The notes beneath the pieces are model-generated. The model ran no database searches. It was not told where the DNA came from and saw only the letters and a program-made list of their open reading frames with translations. Below, piece after piece: positions 1 to 7,382 of a DNA stretch of 34,164 nt. Origin of the DNA: JBMYYR01 sp049609625 (GTDB lineage: Bacteria; Bacteroidota; Bacteroidia; Flavobacteriales; CAJXXR01); assembly GCA_049609625.1 (NCBI GenBank), contig JBMYYR010000020.1, positions 1 through 34,164 on the forward strand, in the 5' to 3' direction. Positions within the stretch are counted from its first letter, which is position 1; each line of letters starts with the position of its first letter. The position numbers and the translations under genes were made by a program.

Positions 1-381
1 GCGTAAATGACTCAAAAAAGCGACATCAAAAGGTTTCGATTCTGTGGCAGAAAACAAGCTAATTTTTGTTCCGATTTCGAAATCACTCATTCCCGTAACG
101 TTTTGATCTCCAAATTTTAGTGTTTCAATTTGAGTTAAAAGTCTCAATTCTACTTTTTCGCAAATTCCATAGCGAAAAAGTGAACTTGGAGTCAACAATT
201 GAGTAACAGATGCATCAGCCCCTTCGTAAGCAAAACCAAAGCCAGTTTCTATTTGAAGATTGCCTGCGCCTACCGTAAACGAACTTTCGGTTTGGTCTGG
301 TCGGTCGGTTATGATTTGAGCAACACTTAAGTTGTACGTTAAGGTTGAAATTAGGATTAGATATAGATATTTTGAAGTCAT
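1..381 (-). CDS. MetA-pathway-like outer-membrane/transporter family protein, 5' part only
   Basis: An open frame on the minus strand starts with ATG at 379-381 and stays open for 127 codons to the window edge, so only the N-terminal part is present. Residues 1-22 form a signal peptide (basic start, hydrophobic core, ending near LSVAQ). The mature start ITDRPDQTESSFTVGAGNLQIETG is of the kind found in Bacteroidota proteins assigned to the Phenol_MetA_deg / transporter family of putative outer-membrane beta-barrels (family recognition from memory). Alternating hydrophobic strands follow, as expected for a barrel. The substrate is unknown. It is divergent from the gene at 660 and has a possible -7 element 25 nt upstream. 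The family call is moderately sure; secretion is well supported. Confidence 0.7.
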   Translation of the reverse strand, partial: MTSKYLYLILISTLTYNLSVAQIITDRPDQTESSFTVGAGNLQIETGFGFAYEGADASVTQLLTPSSLFRYGICEKVELRLLTQIETLKFGDQNVTGMSDFEIGTKISLFSATESKPFDVAFLSHLR

Positions 382-405
382 TTTTTTGCTTTTTTGTTCA
401 GCCAG

Positions 406-413
406 TAAAGGTA
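406..413 (-). promoter_or_regulatory. Possible Bacteroidota -7 element for the MetA-like gene
   Basis: The minus strand reads TACCTTTA, one base from the Bacteroidota consensus TAnnTTTG, 25 nt upstream of the ATG at 381. No convincing -33 TTG was seen. Weak support from one motif. Confidence 0.3.
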
Positions 414-558
414 TTGTTTTTTAGCGTAATGCACGTTTTGTTTTGAAATGGAATAAAAAATGAAACAACTCAGTTGTTGAAATTAAACATAGCAGGTTTC
501 GAGAACTAATCGAATGTCATTTTTCACCACTTTTCAAAACAAAGCTTTCAGAATTGTC

Positions 559-566
559 TACCTTTG
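559..566 (+). promoter_or_regulatory. Bacteroidota-type -7 promoter element
   Basis: TACCTTTG matches the Bacteroidota sigma-A -7 consensus TAnnTTTG exactly. It lies 93 nt upstream of the ATG at 660. A T-rich TTTTC about 20 nt upstream could act as a weak -33 box. It would drive the short gene at 660 and the endonuclease/exonuclease/phosphatase gene behind it. Confidence 0.45.
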
Positions 567-659
567 TATCCAATGATTAACGTTTGGGCTGAGCAAACCA
601 TCACTTATCCAAAGCTGAAAGGTGGCACATTTCCTGACGTTTACTAAACCAATAGTTTT

Positions 660-881
660 ATGTTCAAATCTTGGGTCGAGGCTATCTGCTCTTGGTTTTC
701 TAAGCCAAAACAAAAAGCGGATTTTTTTGATAACGTTCCGCGTGAAGACGCCGACTATCTTGGGCTCAAAAAGTCGAGAGAATTTGAACTCGATCGTCTT
801 CTGATTAAGCTACAAAAGCATGGTTATGAGTCGCTTACGAAAAAAGAAGTTGAATTTCTGAAAAAAATGAAAACGCCCTAA
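660..881 (+). CDS. Orphan DUF6576-like domain (C-terminal piece of a rhomboid-type protein)
   Basis: A 73-residue protein. The part LDRLLIKLQKHGYESLTKKEVEFLKKM (residues about 44-70) closely resembles the short cytosolic domain at the C-terminus of many Flavobacteriia rhomboid proteases, where a D-x-ILDKI-x-x-x-GYDSLT-x-x-E-x-x-FL pattern is usual (family knowledge from memory). The membrane-embedded rhomboid domain is absent: an in-frame TAA at 645-647 lies only four codons before the ATG, and nothing upstream encodes membrane helices. The next gene, 9 nt away, is an endonuclease/exonuclease/phosphatase family gene that often follows rhomboid genes in this group. I infer a rhomboid locus reduced to its C-terminal domain. 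Whether the small protein is made is unknown. Confidence 0.55.
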   Translation: MFKSWVEAICSWFSKPKQKADFFDNVPREDADYLGLKKSREFELDRLLIKLQKHGYESLTKKEVEFLKKMKTP

Positions 882-890
882 TTTGCTTGT

Positions 891-1919
891 ATGAAAGCTA
901 TACTTACTTTTTTATATCGTTTGTTTCTTCCTCTGTTTTTTGGCTTGTATGCTTTAAAATACCTACCTCTCGATGCGGTAAAACATCTTCCGTTTTTCTC
1001 TTATTTTTTCCCAGTTTGTTTAGTCGTTTTAGGGCTCTATTTTGTAATCCAAATCAGATCCATCAAAACATGGAACCTGAAGACCTACCTTTTGTTTTTG
1101 TTTTTTCTTTCGCAATGTGCCAAATTCATTCAATTTTCTTTACCATACCAGTCCCAGCCAGTCGATTTTTCGGTATTGACCTTCAATGCGCAAAGCTTTA
1201 TGTACAATAAACAGAAAAGCAGATGGGAGAACCAAGAAAAGGTTCAAGATTTTCTGAATCAGCACCAAGCTGATGTGGTTTGTTTTCAAGAAATTTATTG
1301 GAAAGATTACAATCTCTATCATCCATTTTCTACCACGCTGAAGACGACAACGGTAATCAACAGTAAATTTCCGATTGTAAACCAAGGGCAGTTTCAGACT
1401 GAAGATGAAGAGCATTCTCGCAATATTTTTGCCGACATTGTGATCAAAAACGACACCTTCAGAATCTATAACCTTCATCTTCAATCCTTTCATCTTATTG
1501 AAGATAGCTACGATTTGGTAAACAACGCCGATCAGTATTTTTTGGGCAAAAAAACCAATGCGCTCAGTCCGTTCAAAACCATTATCTCAAAATTTTCTCA
1601 GGCTTATATCAACAAAGCCAAACAGCTTAGGTTGATCGAAGACAACCTAAGCCAATGTCCTTATCCAAGTTTTATTATAGGCGATTTCAACGACATTGTT
1701 CATACCAATACATATCATCGACTGAGCAAACACCACAGCGATAGCTGGTTCTATCGAGGTACGGGCTTTGGAGCTAGTTTTAGCGGTTTTAAACTTCCTT
1801 TTAGAATAGATTTTATTCTATTTCCCGAACAAATTCACTGTGAATCTCACCAAACTATCTCGACTGAAACTTCTGATCATAAAATAGTTATGAGTACGTT
1901 TTCTATTTTAGATAACTAA
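891..1919 (+). CDS. Membrane-anchored endonuclease/exonuclease/phosphatase family protein
   Basis: A 342-residue protein. Three hydrophobic segments (about residues 3-25, 34-54 and 64-82) place the N-terminus in the inner membrane. They are followed by an EEP-fold domain from about residue 90. Its metal-binding and catalytic motifs are visible in order: LTFNAQSF, VVCFQE, YNLHLQS, IIGDFND, RIDFIL and the terminal SDHKIV, matching the conserved N, E, H, D-x-N, D and D-H positions of this Mg-dependent phosphodiesterase superfamily. The superfamily includes nucleases and phospholipid or sugar phosphatases, so the substrate cannot be told. The ATG at 891 lies 9 nt after the preceding gene, suggesting co-transcription. 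Length and layout are usual for the membrane-anchored form in Flavobacteriia. Confidence 0.88.
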   Translation: MKAILTFLYRLFLPLFFGLYALKYLPLDAVKHLPFFSYFFPVCLVVLGLYFVIQIRSIKTWNLKTYLLFLFFLSQCAKFIQFSLPYQSQPVDFSVLTFNAQSFMYNKQKSRWENQEKVQDFLNQHQADVVCFQEIYWKDYNLYHPFSTTLKTTTVINSKFPIVNQGQFQTEDEEHSRNIFADIVIKNDTFRIYNLHLQSFHLIEDSYDLVNNADQYFLGKKTNALSPFKTIISKFSQAYINKAKQLRLIEDNLSQCPYPSFIIGDFNDIVHTNTYHRLSKHHSDSWFYRGTGFGASFSGFKLPFRIDFILFPEQIHCESHQTISTETSDHKIVMSTFSILDN

Positions 1920-1931
1920 ATTGAATGGCGT

Positions 1932-2096
1932 ATGAAAATCGTTAAAATCATAATTTATTGCCTTTTGCTAGCCCTTTTGATGTCTCACCCTATTTCGGCT
2001 ACTTTTCTTTTTTTTGTCGGACTGGTGTTGACTGTAAAATTTGTTTTATTGGTTCATAAAAACAAGGCTTGTCAGGACGAAAACCCGACTGAATAG
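1932..2096 (+). CDS. Small membrane protein of unknown function (54 aa)
   Basis: A 54-codon frame begins with ATG 12 nt after the stop of the preceding gene. The product begins MKIVKIIIYCLLLALLMSHP and has two hydrophobic stretches (about residues 4-16 and 23-42) separated by a short polar turn, then a charged tail ending QDENPTE. This looks like a two-pass membrane hairpin with both ends on the same side. I do not recognise the family. Support comes from the tight spacing to the membrane-anchored upstream gene and its membrane-protein-like composition. It could be a chance frame. Confidence 0.5.
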   Translation: MKIVKIIIYCLLLALLMSHPISATFLFFVGLVLTVKFVLLVHKNKACQDENPTE

Positions 2097-2134
2097 AGAA
2101 AATTATGCAGAAAGTCGATTAAAATGAATTTTAT

Positions 2135-2142
2135 TACTTTTG
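2135..2142 (+). promoter_or_regulatory. Bacteroidota-type -7 promoter element of the pyrophosphatase-to-cysN operon
   Basis: TACTTTTG matches TAnnTTTG exactly and sits 52 nt upstream of the pyrophosphatase ATG at 2195. A -33 TTG was not evident. Because genes from 2195 to 12760 are spaced by 21 nt or less, this may be the main promoter for the whole run. Confidence 0.45.
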
Positions 2143-2194
2143 CAGATTGAATATCATTAGATCAAAAAAACAACAACAGACAAATCAACATACA

Positions 2195-2905
2195 ATGAAA
2201 AAAAAGAGCTTAGAAAATCTCTGGAAAAATATAGGCATGCGTTATAAGGCGCATCCATGGCATGGACTTGAAGCTGGCGAAAACGCACCTACAGAAGTTA
2301 ATGCCTTTATCGAAGTCGTCCCTTCCGACTCGGTGAAATACGAAATAGACAAAGAGTCTGGTTATATGATTGTGGATAGACCACAAAAATTTTCGAATCA
2401 TTTTCCTGCACTTTATGGCTTTGTACCAAAAACCTATTGCGACAAAAAAGTAGCTGAACTTAGTAGAGAACGCATCGGGAGAACCGATATTGATGGAGAC
2501 AACGACCCTGTAGATATTTGTATCTTAACGGAACGCCACATCAATCACGGTAATATTATTGTGCCCTGTATTCCGATTGGTGGATTCAGAATGTTGGATG
2601 GCGGAGAAGCCGACGACAAGATTATTGCGGTCATGAAAGGCGATGGTATTTATGGAAAATATGACGACGCGACTGAGTTGCCAAAAGCCGTTCTCGACCG
2701 ATTGAAACACTATTTCTTGACGTATAAAGAAATTCCGGGCGAAAGCAACGAAAAGCCAAAAATCGAAATCACTCACCTTTACGGCAAAGCCGAAGCTATG
2801 GACGTCATCAAACGATCGATGGAAGACTATACCGCATCTTACGGAAATGTAGAACAGTTCTTGAGCGGCGAACTTGCCTCGGTTGTCGAACAACTTTCAA
2901 AATAA
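2195..2905 (+). CDS. ppa: Inorganic pyrophosphatase (class I, soluble)
   Basis: A 236-residue cytosolic enzyme hydrolysing pyrophosphate to two phosphates. The class I signature D-x-D-P-x-D is present (DNDPVD, residues 102-107), together with YGFVPKTYC around residue 74 and the conserved VIKRSMEDY region near the C-terminus. It is longer than the roughly 175-residue E. coli enzyme, as usual in Bacteroidota. A frame-extending TTG at 2147 exists, but its first 16 residues are low-complexity Lys/Gln/Asn and overlap the promoter, so ATG 2195 is preferred. The next gene starts 5 nt downstream. Several downstream pathways release pyrophosphate, notably ATP sulfurylase (CysDN), so placement at the head of this run is functionally sensible. 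Confidence 0.95.
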   Translation: MKKKSLENLWKNIGMRYKAHPWHGLEAGENAPTEVNAFIEVVPSDSVKYEIDKESGYMIVDRPQKFSNHFPALYGFVPKTYCDKKVAELSRERIGRTDIDGDNDPVDICILTERHINHGNIIVPCIPIGGFRMLDGGEADDKIIAVMKGDGIYGKYDDATELPKAVLDRLKHYFLTYKEIPGESNEKPKIEITHLYGKAEAMDVIKRSMEDYTASYGNVEQFLSGELASVVEQLSK

Positions 2906-2910
2906 CTCCA

Positions 2911-3876
2911 TTGAAAAACTTTGCTCTGATTGGCGCCGCTGGCTATATTGCTCCAAGACATTTGGCGGCCATCAAACACACAAACAACACCTTGTCTGTG
3001 GCTTTAGATAAATCGGATTCTGTAGGTATTATGGATTCTTATTTTCCCGAAGCTGCTTTTTTTACAGAATTTGAGCGTTTTGATCGACACCTCGACAAAC
3101 TTAGACGACAGAACAATCCGATAGATTTTGTTAGTGTTTGTACGCCAAATTATTTGCATGATGCTCATATTCGTTTCGGATTGCGGCATCAGGCTGATGT
3201 GATTTGCGAAAAGCCTATTGTCCTAAATCCCTGGAACATAGATGCTTTAGAGGAAATAGAGCAAGAAACGGGAAAATCGATTTATAACATTCTTCAACTT
3301 CGCCTGCATCCCAGTGTGATTGCGTTGAAAAAGAAAATCGAAAATGGACCAAAAGACAAAGTGTATGAGGTCGATTTAACCTACCTTACTTCACGTGGAA
3401 ACTGGTATTACACCAGCTGGAAAGGCGATGTGTCGAAATCTGGAGGTATTGCCACCAATATTGGCGTTCATTTTTATGATATGCTTGGTTGGGTATTTGG
3501 CGATGTCCTCAAAAACGTGGTGCATCTGCATGAGCACGACAGAGCTTCAGGTTATCTTGAGTTTAAACAAGCCCGCGTACGTTGGTTTTTGAGCATAGAT
3601 TATGATGTGATTCCTGAAGAACTAAAAGCCAAAGGCCTACGAACCTTTAGGTCAATAAACATTGAAGGCGAAGAGTTTGAATTTAGTGGTGGTTTTACCG
3701 AACTTCACAACAAATCGTATCAACATATTTTGGATGGCGAAGGCTTTAGAATTTCGGAAACCAAAAAAGCTATTAATATTGTACATGCCATCCGTCATCA
3801 AAATCCAGTCGGACTTGTTGGTGATTATCACCCTTTTGCCAAAAAGGCATTAAAAAAACACCCCTTCAATAACTAA
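2911..3876 (+). CDS. wlbA: Gfo/Idh/MocA oxidoreductase, WlbA/WbpB-like UDP-GlcNAcA 3-dehydrogenase
   Basis: A 321-residue NAD-dependent sugar-nucleotide dehydrogenase. The N-terminus ALIGAAGYIAPRH (residues 5-17) is the Rossmann dinucleotide-binding loop; the family lysine lies in CEKPIVLNPWN (residues 99-109); the substrate-domain block GGIATNIGVHFYDML (about 178-192) carries the conserved His. This combination is characteristic of WlbA/WbpB, which oxidises UDP-N-acetylglucosaminuronate at C3 on the way to UDP-2,3-diacetamido-2,3-dideoxyuronic acids of O-antigens and capsules. The start is a TTG 5 nt after ppa; no ATG lies ahead of the Rossmann motif. The next gene, the matching N-acetyltransferase, begins 1 nt downstream. 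The aminotransferase of the pathway (WlbC/WbpE) is not in this window. Confidence 0.88.
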   Translation: MKNFALIGAAGYIAPRHLAAIKHTNNTLSVALDKSDSVGIMDSYFPEAAFFTEFERFDRHLDKLRRQNNPIDFVSVCTPNYLHDAHIRFGLRHQADVICEKPIVLNPWNIDALEEIEQETGKSIYNILQLRLHPSVIALKKKIENGPKDKVYEVDLTYLTSRGNWYYTSWKGDVSKSGGIATNIGVHFYDMLGWVFGDVLKNVVHLHEHDRASGYLEFKQARVRWFLSIDYDVIPEELKAKGLRTFRSINIEGEEFEFSGGFTELHNKSYQHILDGEGFRISETKKAINIVHAIRHQNPVGLVGDYHPFAKKALKKHPFNN

Positions 3877-3877
3877 T

Positions 3878-4453
3878 ATGAAAAAGACTTATTTTGCTCA
3901 CGAAACCGCCGTTATAGACGAAGGTTGCTCTATTGGCGAAGGCACAAAAATCTGGCATTTTTCTCATGTTATGCCAAATTGCACCATTGGTTCTTCCTGT
4001 AACTTAGGTCAGAATGTGGTGGTTTCGCCAGGCGTTAAACTTGGTCAAAATGTCAAAGTGCAAAATAACGTCTCTATTTATACAGGTGTCATTTGCGAAG
4101 ATGATGTCTTTCTTGGCCCATCGATGGTGTTTACCAACGTCATCAATCCCAGATCGGCCATCATCCGAAAATCAGAATACAAAGAAACTTTAATTAAAAA
4201 AGGAGCAAGTATTGGTGCAAATTCAACCATTATTTGCGGTAATACCATCGGCGAATATGCCATGATTGGCGCCGGAGCCGTGGTTACCAAAGACGTAAAA
4301 CCCTACGCTTTGGTAGTCGGCAATCCATCCAAACAAATTGGCTGGATCAGCGAACACGGCCACCGCTTAAAATTCGATGATGAAGGTTTGGCAATTTGTT
4401 CGGAATCTGGAACGCGTTATCAGCTTAATGATGGCGAATTAAGTCAAGTTTAG
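3878..4453 (+). CDS. wlbB: WlbB/WbpD-like UDP-amino-sugar N-acetyltransferase (left-handed beta-helix)
   Basis: A 191-residue acetyltransferase made mainly of hexapeptide repeats (for example IGEGTKIWHFSHVMPNCTIG, then INNx-type coils, then IGANSTIICGNTIGEYAMIGAGAVVTKDV), the hallmark of left-handed beta-helix transferases that act as trimers with acetyl-CoA. FTNVINPRSAIIRKSEYKET is typical of WbpD/WlbB enzymes, which acetylate the C3 amino group of UDP-2-acetamido-3-amino-2,3-dideoxyglucuronate. The C-terminal tail (ICSESGTRYQL) matches the short tail seen in this family. It starts 1 nt after wlbA, which fits consecutive use in one pathway, although the intermediate aminotransferase must be encoded elsewhere. 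Confidence 0.9.
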   Translation: MKKTYFAHETAVIDEGCSIGEGTKIWHFSHVMPNCTIGSSCNLGQNVVVSPGVKLGQNVKVQNNVSIYTGVICEDDVFLGPSMVFTNVINPRSAIIRKSEYKETLIKKGASIGANSTIICGNTIGEYAMIGAGAVVTKDVKPYALVVGNPSKQIGWISEHGHRLKFDDEGLAICSESGTRYQLNDGELSQV

Positions 4454-4458
4454 GTATT

Positions 4459-5757
4459 GTGAAAAGTGTACTTATTATTACTTATTATTGGCCGCCAGCA
4501 TCTGGACCAGGTGTTCAACGTTGGCTGAAATTTTCAAAGTATCTTTTAGAATTTGGGTGGACTCCAGTTATTCTAACTGTTGAGAATGGCTCTTACGTAA
4601 ATACTGATAAAGAGCTACTTAAAGACATTCCAAAAGAACTGAAAATTTATCAAACTAAAACCTTGGAACCTTTTCTGATTTACAATGCTTTAAGAGGAAA
4701 AAAAGGAAAAGCCATTGAGGTTGGCATGGGAAATATAAAAGGAAAACCTAGTTTTTTTAAACGTTTGAGTACTTATATTCGATCAAATTTTTTTGTGCCA
4801 GATGCTCGCATAGGCTGGAATAGATTTGCATTTCCGAAAGCGTTGAAGCTTATTGAAAAAGAAAACATAGAGTTAGTCATTACAACTGGGCCACCACACA
4901 GCACACATTTGATAGGTAGAAACATAAAAAATAAAGTCAACCTGCCTTGGATTGCCGATTTCAGAGATCCTTGGACAAGTATTTACTATGAGAATTATCT
5001 GACTAGATCTAAAAAGTCGAGTCTGAAAAACAAAACGTTAGAACAAGATACAATAGAAAATTCAGATGTTTTACTTGTTGTCAGTAAAGGAATGAAAGAA
5101 GAATTTGGATCTGAAAATCCAAAAATACATTGCCTCCCTAATGGTTATGACGAGGACGATTTACCAGAAAAAATACATCAAGCTAGCGACGTATTTAACT
5201 TAGCATATATTGGGAATTTAAAATCTAACCAGAATATAGTTACGCTTTGGGAAGCAGTTTCAGAACTTGATTCAGAAATAGAAAATTTCAAATTTTGTTT
5301 GAGTTTTACTGGAAATGTTCATGAGGATATCAAGACTGAAATTAAAAAAAGAACCTTAGAACATTTAGTTGTTTATAAACCATTTGTAAAACATAGTGAG
5401 GCCTTTAGGTTAATGTCTGAGGCTACTTTGTTATATTTACCGATACCAAAATCCGAAAATAATAAACTGATTTTGACGGGTAAAATTTTTGAATACATTG
5501 CTTCCTCAAGTCCAATCTTATCATTAGGCCCAATAGATGGAAATGCCGCTGAAATTTTGAAGACTTGCGAACGAGAACAGATGATAGATTATGACAATAA
5601 AACAGCTATAAAAAAGGTCATCAAAACTCTATATTTGGAATGGCAACAGAGTGAAGGCATGAGTTTTAAGCATACTTCGGAGTCGTATAAGCAGTTTTCA
5701 AGAAAGCAGTTAAGTAGGGATTTAGCTCAAATTATGGATCATTTAATTACTCAATAA
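4459..5757 (+). CDS. Glycosyltransferase, GT4-like GT-B fold
   Basis: A 432-residue cytosolic or membrane-associated glycosyltransferase. The N-terminus VLIITYYWPPASGPGVQR is the start of the acceptor domain seen in a Bacteroidota GT4-like group that also has a PDARIGW motif, TTGPPHSTHLIG and WIADFRDPWT, all present here. The C-terminal half has the donor-binding layout: VVSKG, CLPNGYD, LAYIGNL, FTGNVHED and KIFEYIASSSPIL (the family's K-x-x-E-Y-x-x-x-G/S-x-P region). It starts with GTG 5 nt after wlbB and is followed 2 nt later by a de-N-acetylase. It is likely to build a surface polysaccharide or LPS. Donor and acceptor cannot be inferred. From here to 12760 the sequence looks more AT-rich than wlbAB or ppa (visual impression). 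Confidence 0.87.
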   Translation: MKSVLIITYYWPPASGPGVQRWLKFSKYLLEFGWTPVILTVENGSYVNTDKELLKDIPKELKIYQTKTLEPFLIYNALRGKKGKAIEVGMGNIKGKPSFFKRLSTYIRSNFFVPDARIGWNRFAFPKALKLIEKENIELVITTGPPHSTHLIGRNIKNKVNLPWIADFRDPWTSIYYENYLTRSKKSSLKNKTLEQDTIENSDVLLVVSKGMKEEFGSENPKIHCLPNGYDEDDLPEKIHQASDVFNLAYIGNLKSNQNIVTLWEAVSELDSEIENFKFCLSFTGNVHEDIKTEIKKRTLEHLVVYKPFVKHSEAFRLMSEATLLYLPIPKSENNKLILTGKIFEYIASSSPILSLGPIDGNAAEILKTCEREQMIDYDNKTAIKKVIKTLYLEWQQSEGMSFKHTSESYKQFSRKQLSRDLAQIMDHLITQ

Positions 5758-5759
5758 AA

Positions 5760-6395
5760 ATGTTATCAAATTTTAATACTGTTTTAGTTTTGGCTCCACA
5801 TACCGACGATGGAGAATTGGGCTGTGGAGGTTTAATAAATAAGCTCTGCGAACTCGGCAAACAAGTTGTTTATGTTGCTTTTTCGATTTGTGAAGAATCT
5901 GTACCTGATACTTACGACAGTAAAATTCTTGGAGAAGAGGTAAAAGAAGCTACAACAATTCTAGGTATCAAACCTGAAAACCTATTGATTAAAAACTATA
6001 AAGTTAGACTTTTTTCTGATAGTCGACAGGAGATTTTGGAAGACATGGTTGGCTTTAATAAAACGTATAGACCTGACTTGGTTTTGTGTCCGTCTTCCTA
6101 TGACGTCCATCAAGATCATCAAATTATTCATAACGAAGCCAAGCGTGCTTTTAAGCGAACGTCTATTTGGGCTTATGATTTTATTTGGAATAATTTTGAG
6201 TCAAAAACGACAGCTTTTGTAAGTCTTTCAGAAGAACATACTCAGGCTAAAATAGACTCATTAAAAGCCTATAAATCTCAAGGTTTTAGAACCTATACAA
6301 GCGAAAAAAGTATCCGAACAATGTTGGAATACAAAGGGCTTCAGGTTGGGGAGGAACGGGTTGAGGCTTTTGAAATTATTAGATTAAAAATTTAA
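5760..6395 (+). CDS. PIG-L/LmbE family de-N-acetylase
   Basis: A 211-residue zinc-dependent deacetylase. The first metal motif is PHTDDGELGCGG (residues 13-24), a variant of the usual PHPDDExLGxGG with Thr for Pro and an extra Gly before the Glu. The second is YDVHQDH (residues 114-120) with metal-binding His. Both are where the family expects them. PIG-L/LmbE enzymes remove acetyl groups from GlcNAc-containing substrates. It lies 2 nt after a glycosyltransferase and 6 nt before a sulfotransferase, so it probably frees an amine on a surface-glycan sugar. The extra residue in the first motif is unusual, but the metal ligands are kept. The family is sure; the exact substrate is not. Confidence 0.9.
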   Translation: MLSNFNTVLVLAPHTDDGELGCGGLINKLCELGKQVVYVAFSICEESVPDTYDSKILGEEVKEATTILGIKPENLLIKNYKVRLFSDSRQEILEDMVGFNKTYRPDLVLCPSSYDVHQDHQIIHNEAKRAFKRTSIWAYDFIWNNFESKTTAFVSLSEEHTQAKIDSLKAYKSQGFRTYTSEKSIRTMLEYKGLQVGEERVEAFEIIRLKI

Positions 6396-6401
6396 CAATC
6401 A

Positions 6402-7379
6402 ATGAGCTACAATAATGTTATTTTTTTATCAGGCTCTGGAAGATCAGGGACTAATATTTCAAAAGCAATTTTTGATAAACACTCAAGAGTAGCTACTTTA
6501 CCTTTTGAGTATCGTTTTTCTATCGACCCCAAAGGTGTCGTAGAATTTTATTCTAATTATAATCAAAATTGGTCACCCTATGCTGTAAGTCATCAACTTA
6601 AAGCATTTGAAAACTACCTTCTTTCTTTAGCTAAGAAAAATCAACTAAAATATCAAACTAGTCGTTTGCTTAAAGCCTTTGATAAGGGTAGAATTTTGAG
6701 TCCTTTTCCTTATTCTGGTTGGGAGCTAGAAAAATGGATGCCTGGTTATGAATCTTTTGTAAAAGAGCTTTTCCAAAACCTAATTGCATTCAAATATCAA
6801 GCAAACTGGCCTGGAGAAGCTGGACTGAAATACAAAAACGAACTTTTCTTTACACCATTTCTTACAAAAGAGCAATTGGCGGAATATTTAGTTCCGTTTC
6901 TTGACAAATGTGTTGGCGCAAACTTAAAACTTCAGAAAAAAGACTTTTTTGTTGAAGACAACACGTGGAGTATATTGTTTGCAGATAAACTCTTTGACCT
7001 TTTTCCAAACAGTAAACTCATACATGTTTTAAGAGACCCAAGAGATGTTGTGGCTTCTCTACTAAAACAAAGATGGACGCCAAACGAATTTGAACACGTT
7101 GTTGTTTGGTATGAATCTATCATGAAAAAATGGATGACTTTGATGCCAAAACTTGATAGTAATCGAGTATTAGAAATCAGATTAGAAGATTTAATAGCAA
7201 ACACCTCCAAAACAGTTGAATTGATGTGTGCATTTTCAGGTTTAAGTTTTGAAGAAACTATGTTGACTGTTAAATTGAACAAATCCAATACTGGCAGATA
7301 CAAAACTGAATTAACAGAGGCACAAATTCACTTTTTAGAATCCCGTCTTAAACCCATTCTGGCACATTATAATTATTAA
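6402..7379 (+). CDS. PAPS-dependent sulfotransferase
   Basis: A 325-residue enzyme transferring sulfate from PAPS. The 5'-phosphosulfate loop FLSGSGRSGTN (residues 8-18) and the 3'-phosphate motif LIHVLRDPRDVVAS (about 206-219, with the conserved R-D-P-R) are both clear. The C-terminal RLEDLIANTSKTVELMCAFSGL matches the family's end region. It has no membrane anchor, so it acts in the cytosol before glycan export. It lies between a de-N-acetylase and an anion permease and is followed by all the genes needed to make PAPS and remove PAP. This makes it the likely user of that PAPS. Whether it transfers to O or N cannot be told from sequence. Confidence 0.9.
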   Translation: MSYNNVIFLSGSGRSGTNISKAIFDKHSRVATLPFEYRFSIDPKGVVEFYSNYNQNWSPYAVSHQLKAFENYLLSLAKKNQLKYQTSRLLKAFDKGRILSPFPYSGWELEKWMPGYESFVKELFQNLIAFKYQANWPGEAGLKYKNELFFTPFLTKEQLAEYLVPFLDKCVGANLKLQKKDFFVEDNTWSILFADKLFDLFPNSKLIHVLRDPRDVVASLLKQRWTPNEFEHVVVWYESIMKKWMTLMPKLDSNRVLEIRLEDLIANTSKTVELMCAFSGLSFEETMLTVKLNKSNTGRYKTELTEAQIHFLESRLKPILAHYNY

Positions 7380-7382
7380 TAA

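Noticed and set aside
622..804. 60-codon frame overlapping the rhomboid-tail gene in another phase
   Set aside because: The frame at 660 has family similarity; this one has none and overlaps it.
1140..1493. 117-codon minus-strand open frame inside the endonuclease/exonuclease/phosphatase gene
   Set aside because: Fully covered by a well-supported gene on the other strand, with no recognisable motif.
2147..2194. TTG start 48 nt upstream for pyrophosphatase
   Set aside because: The extra residues are low-complexity, and the -7 promoter element lies only a few bases before this TTG, leaving no room for a leader.
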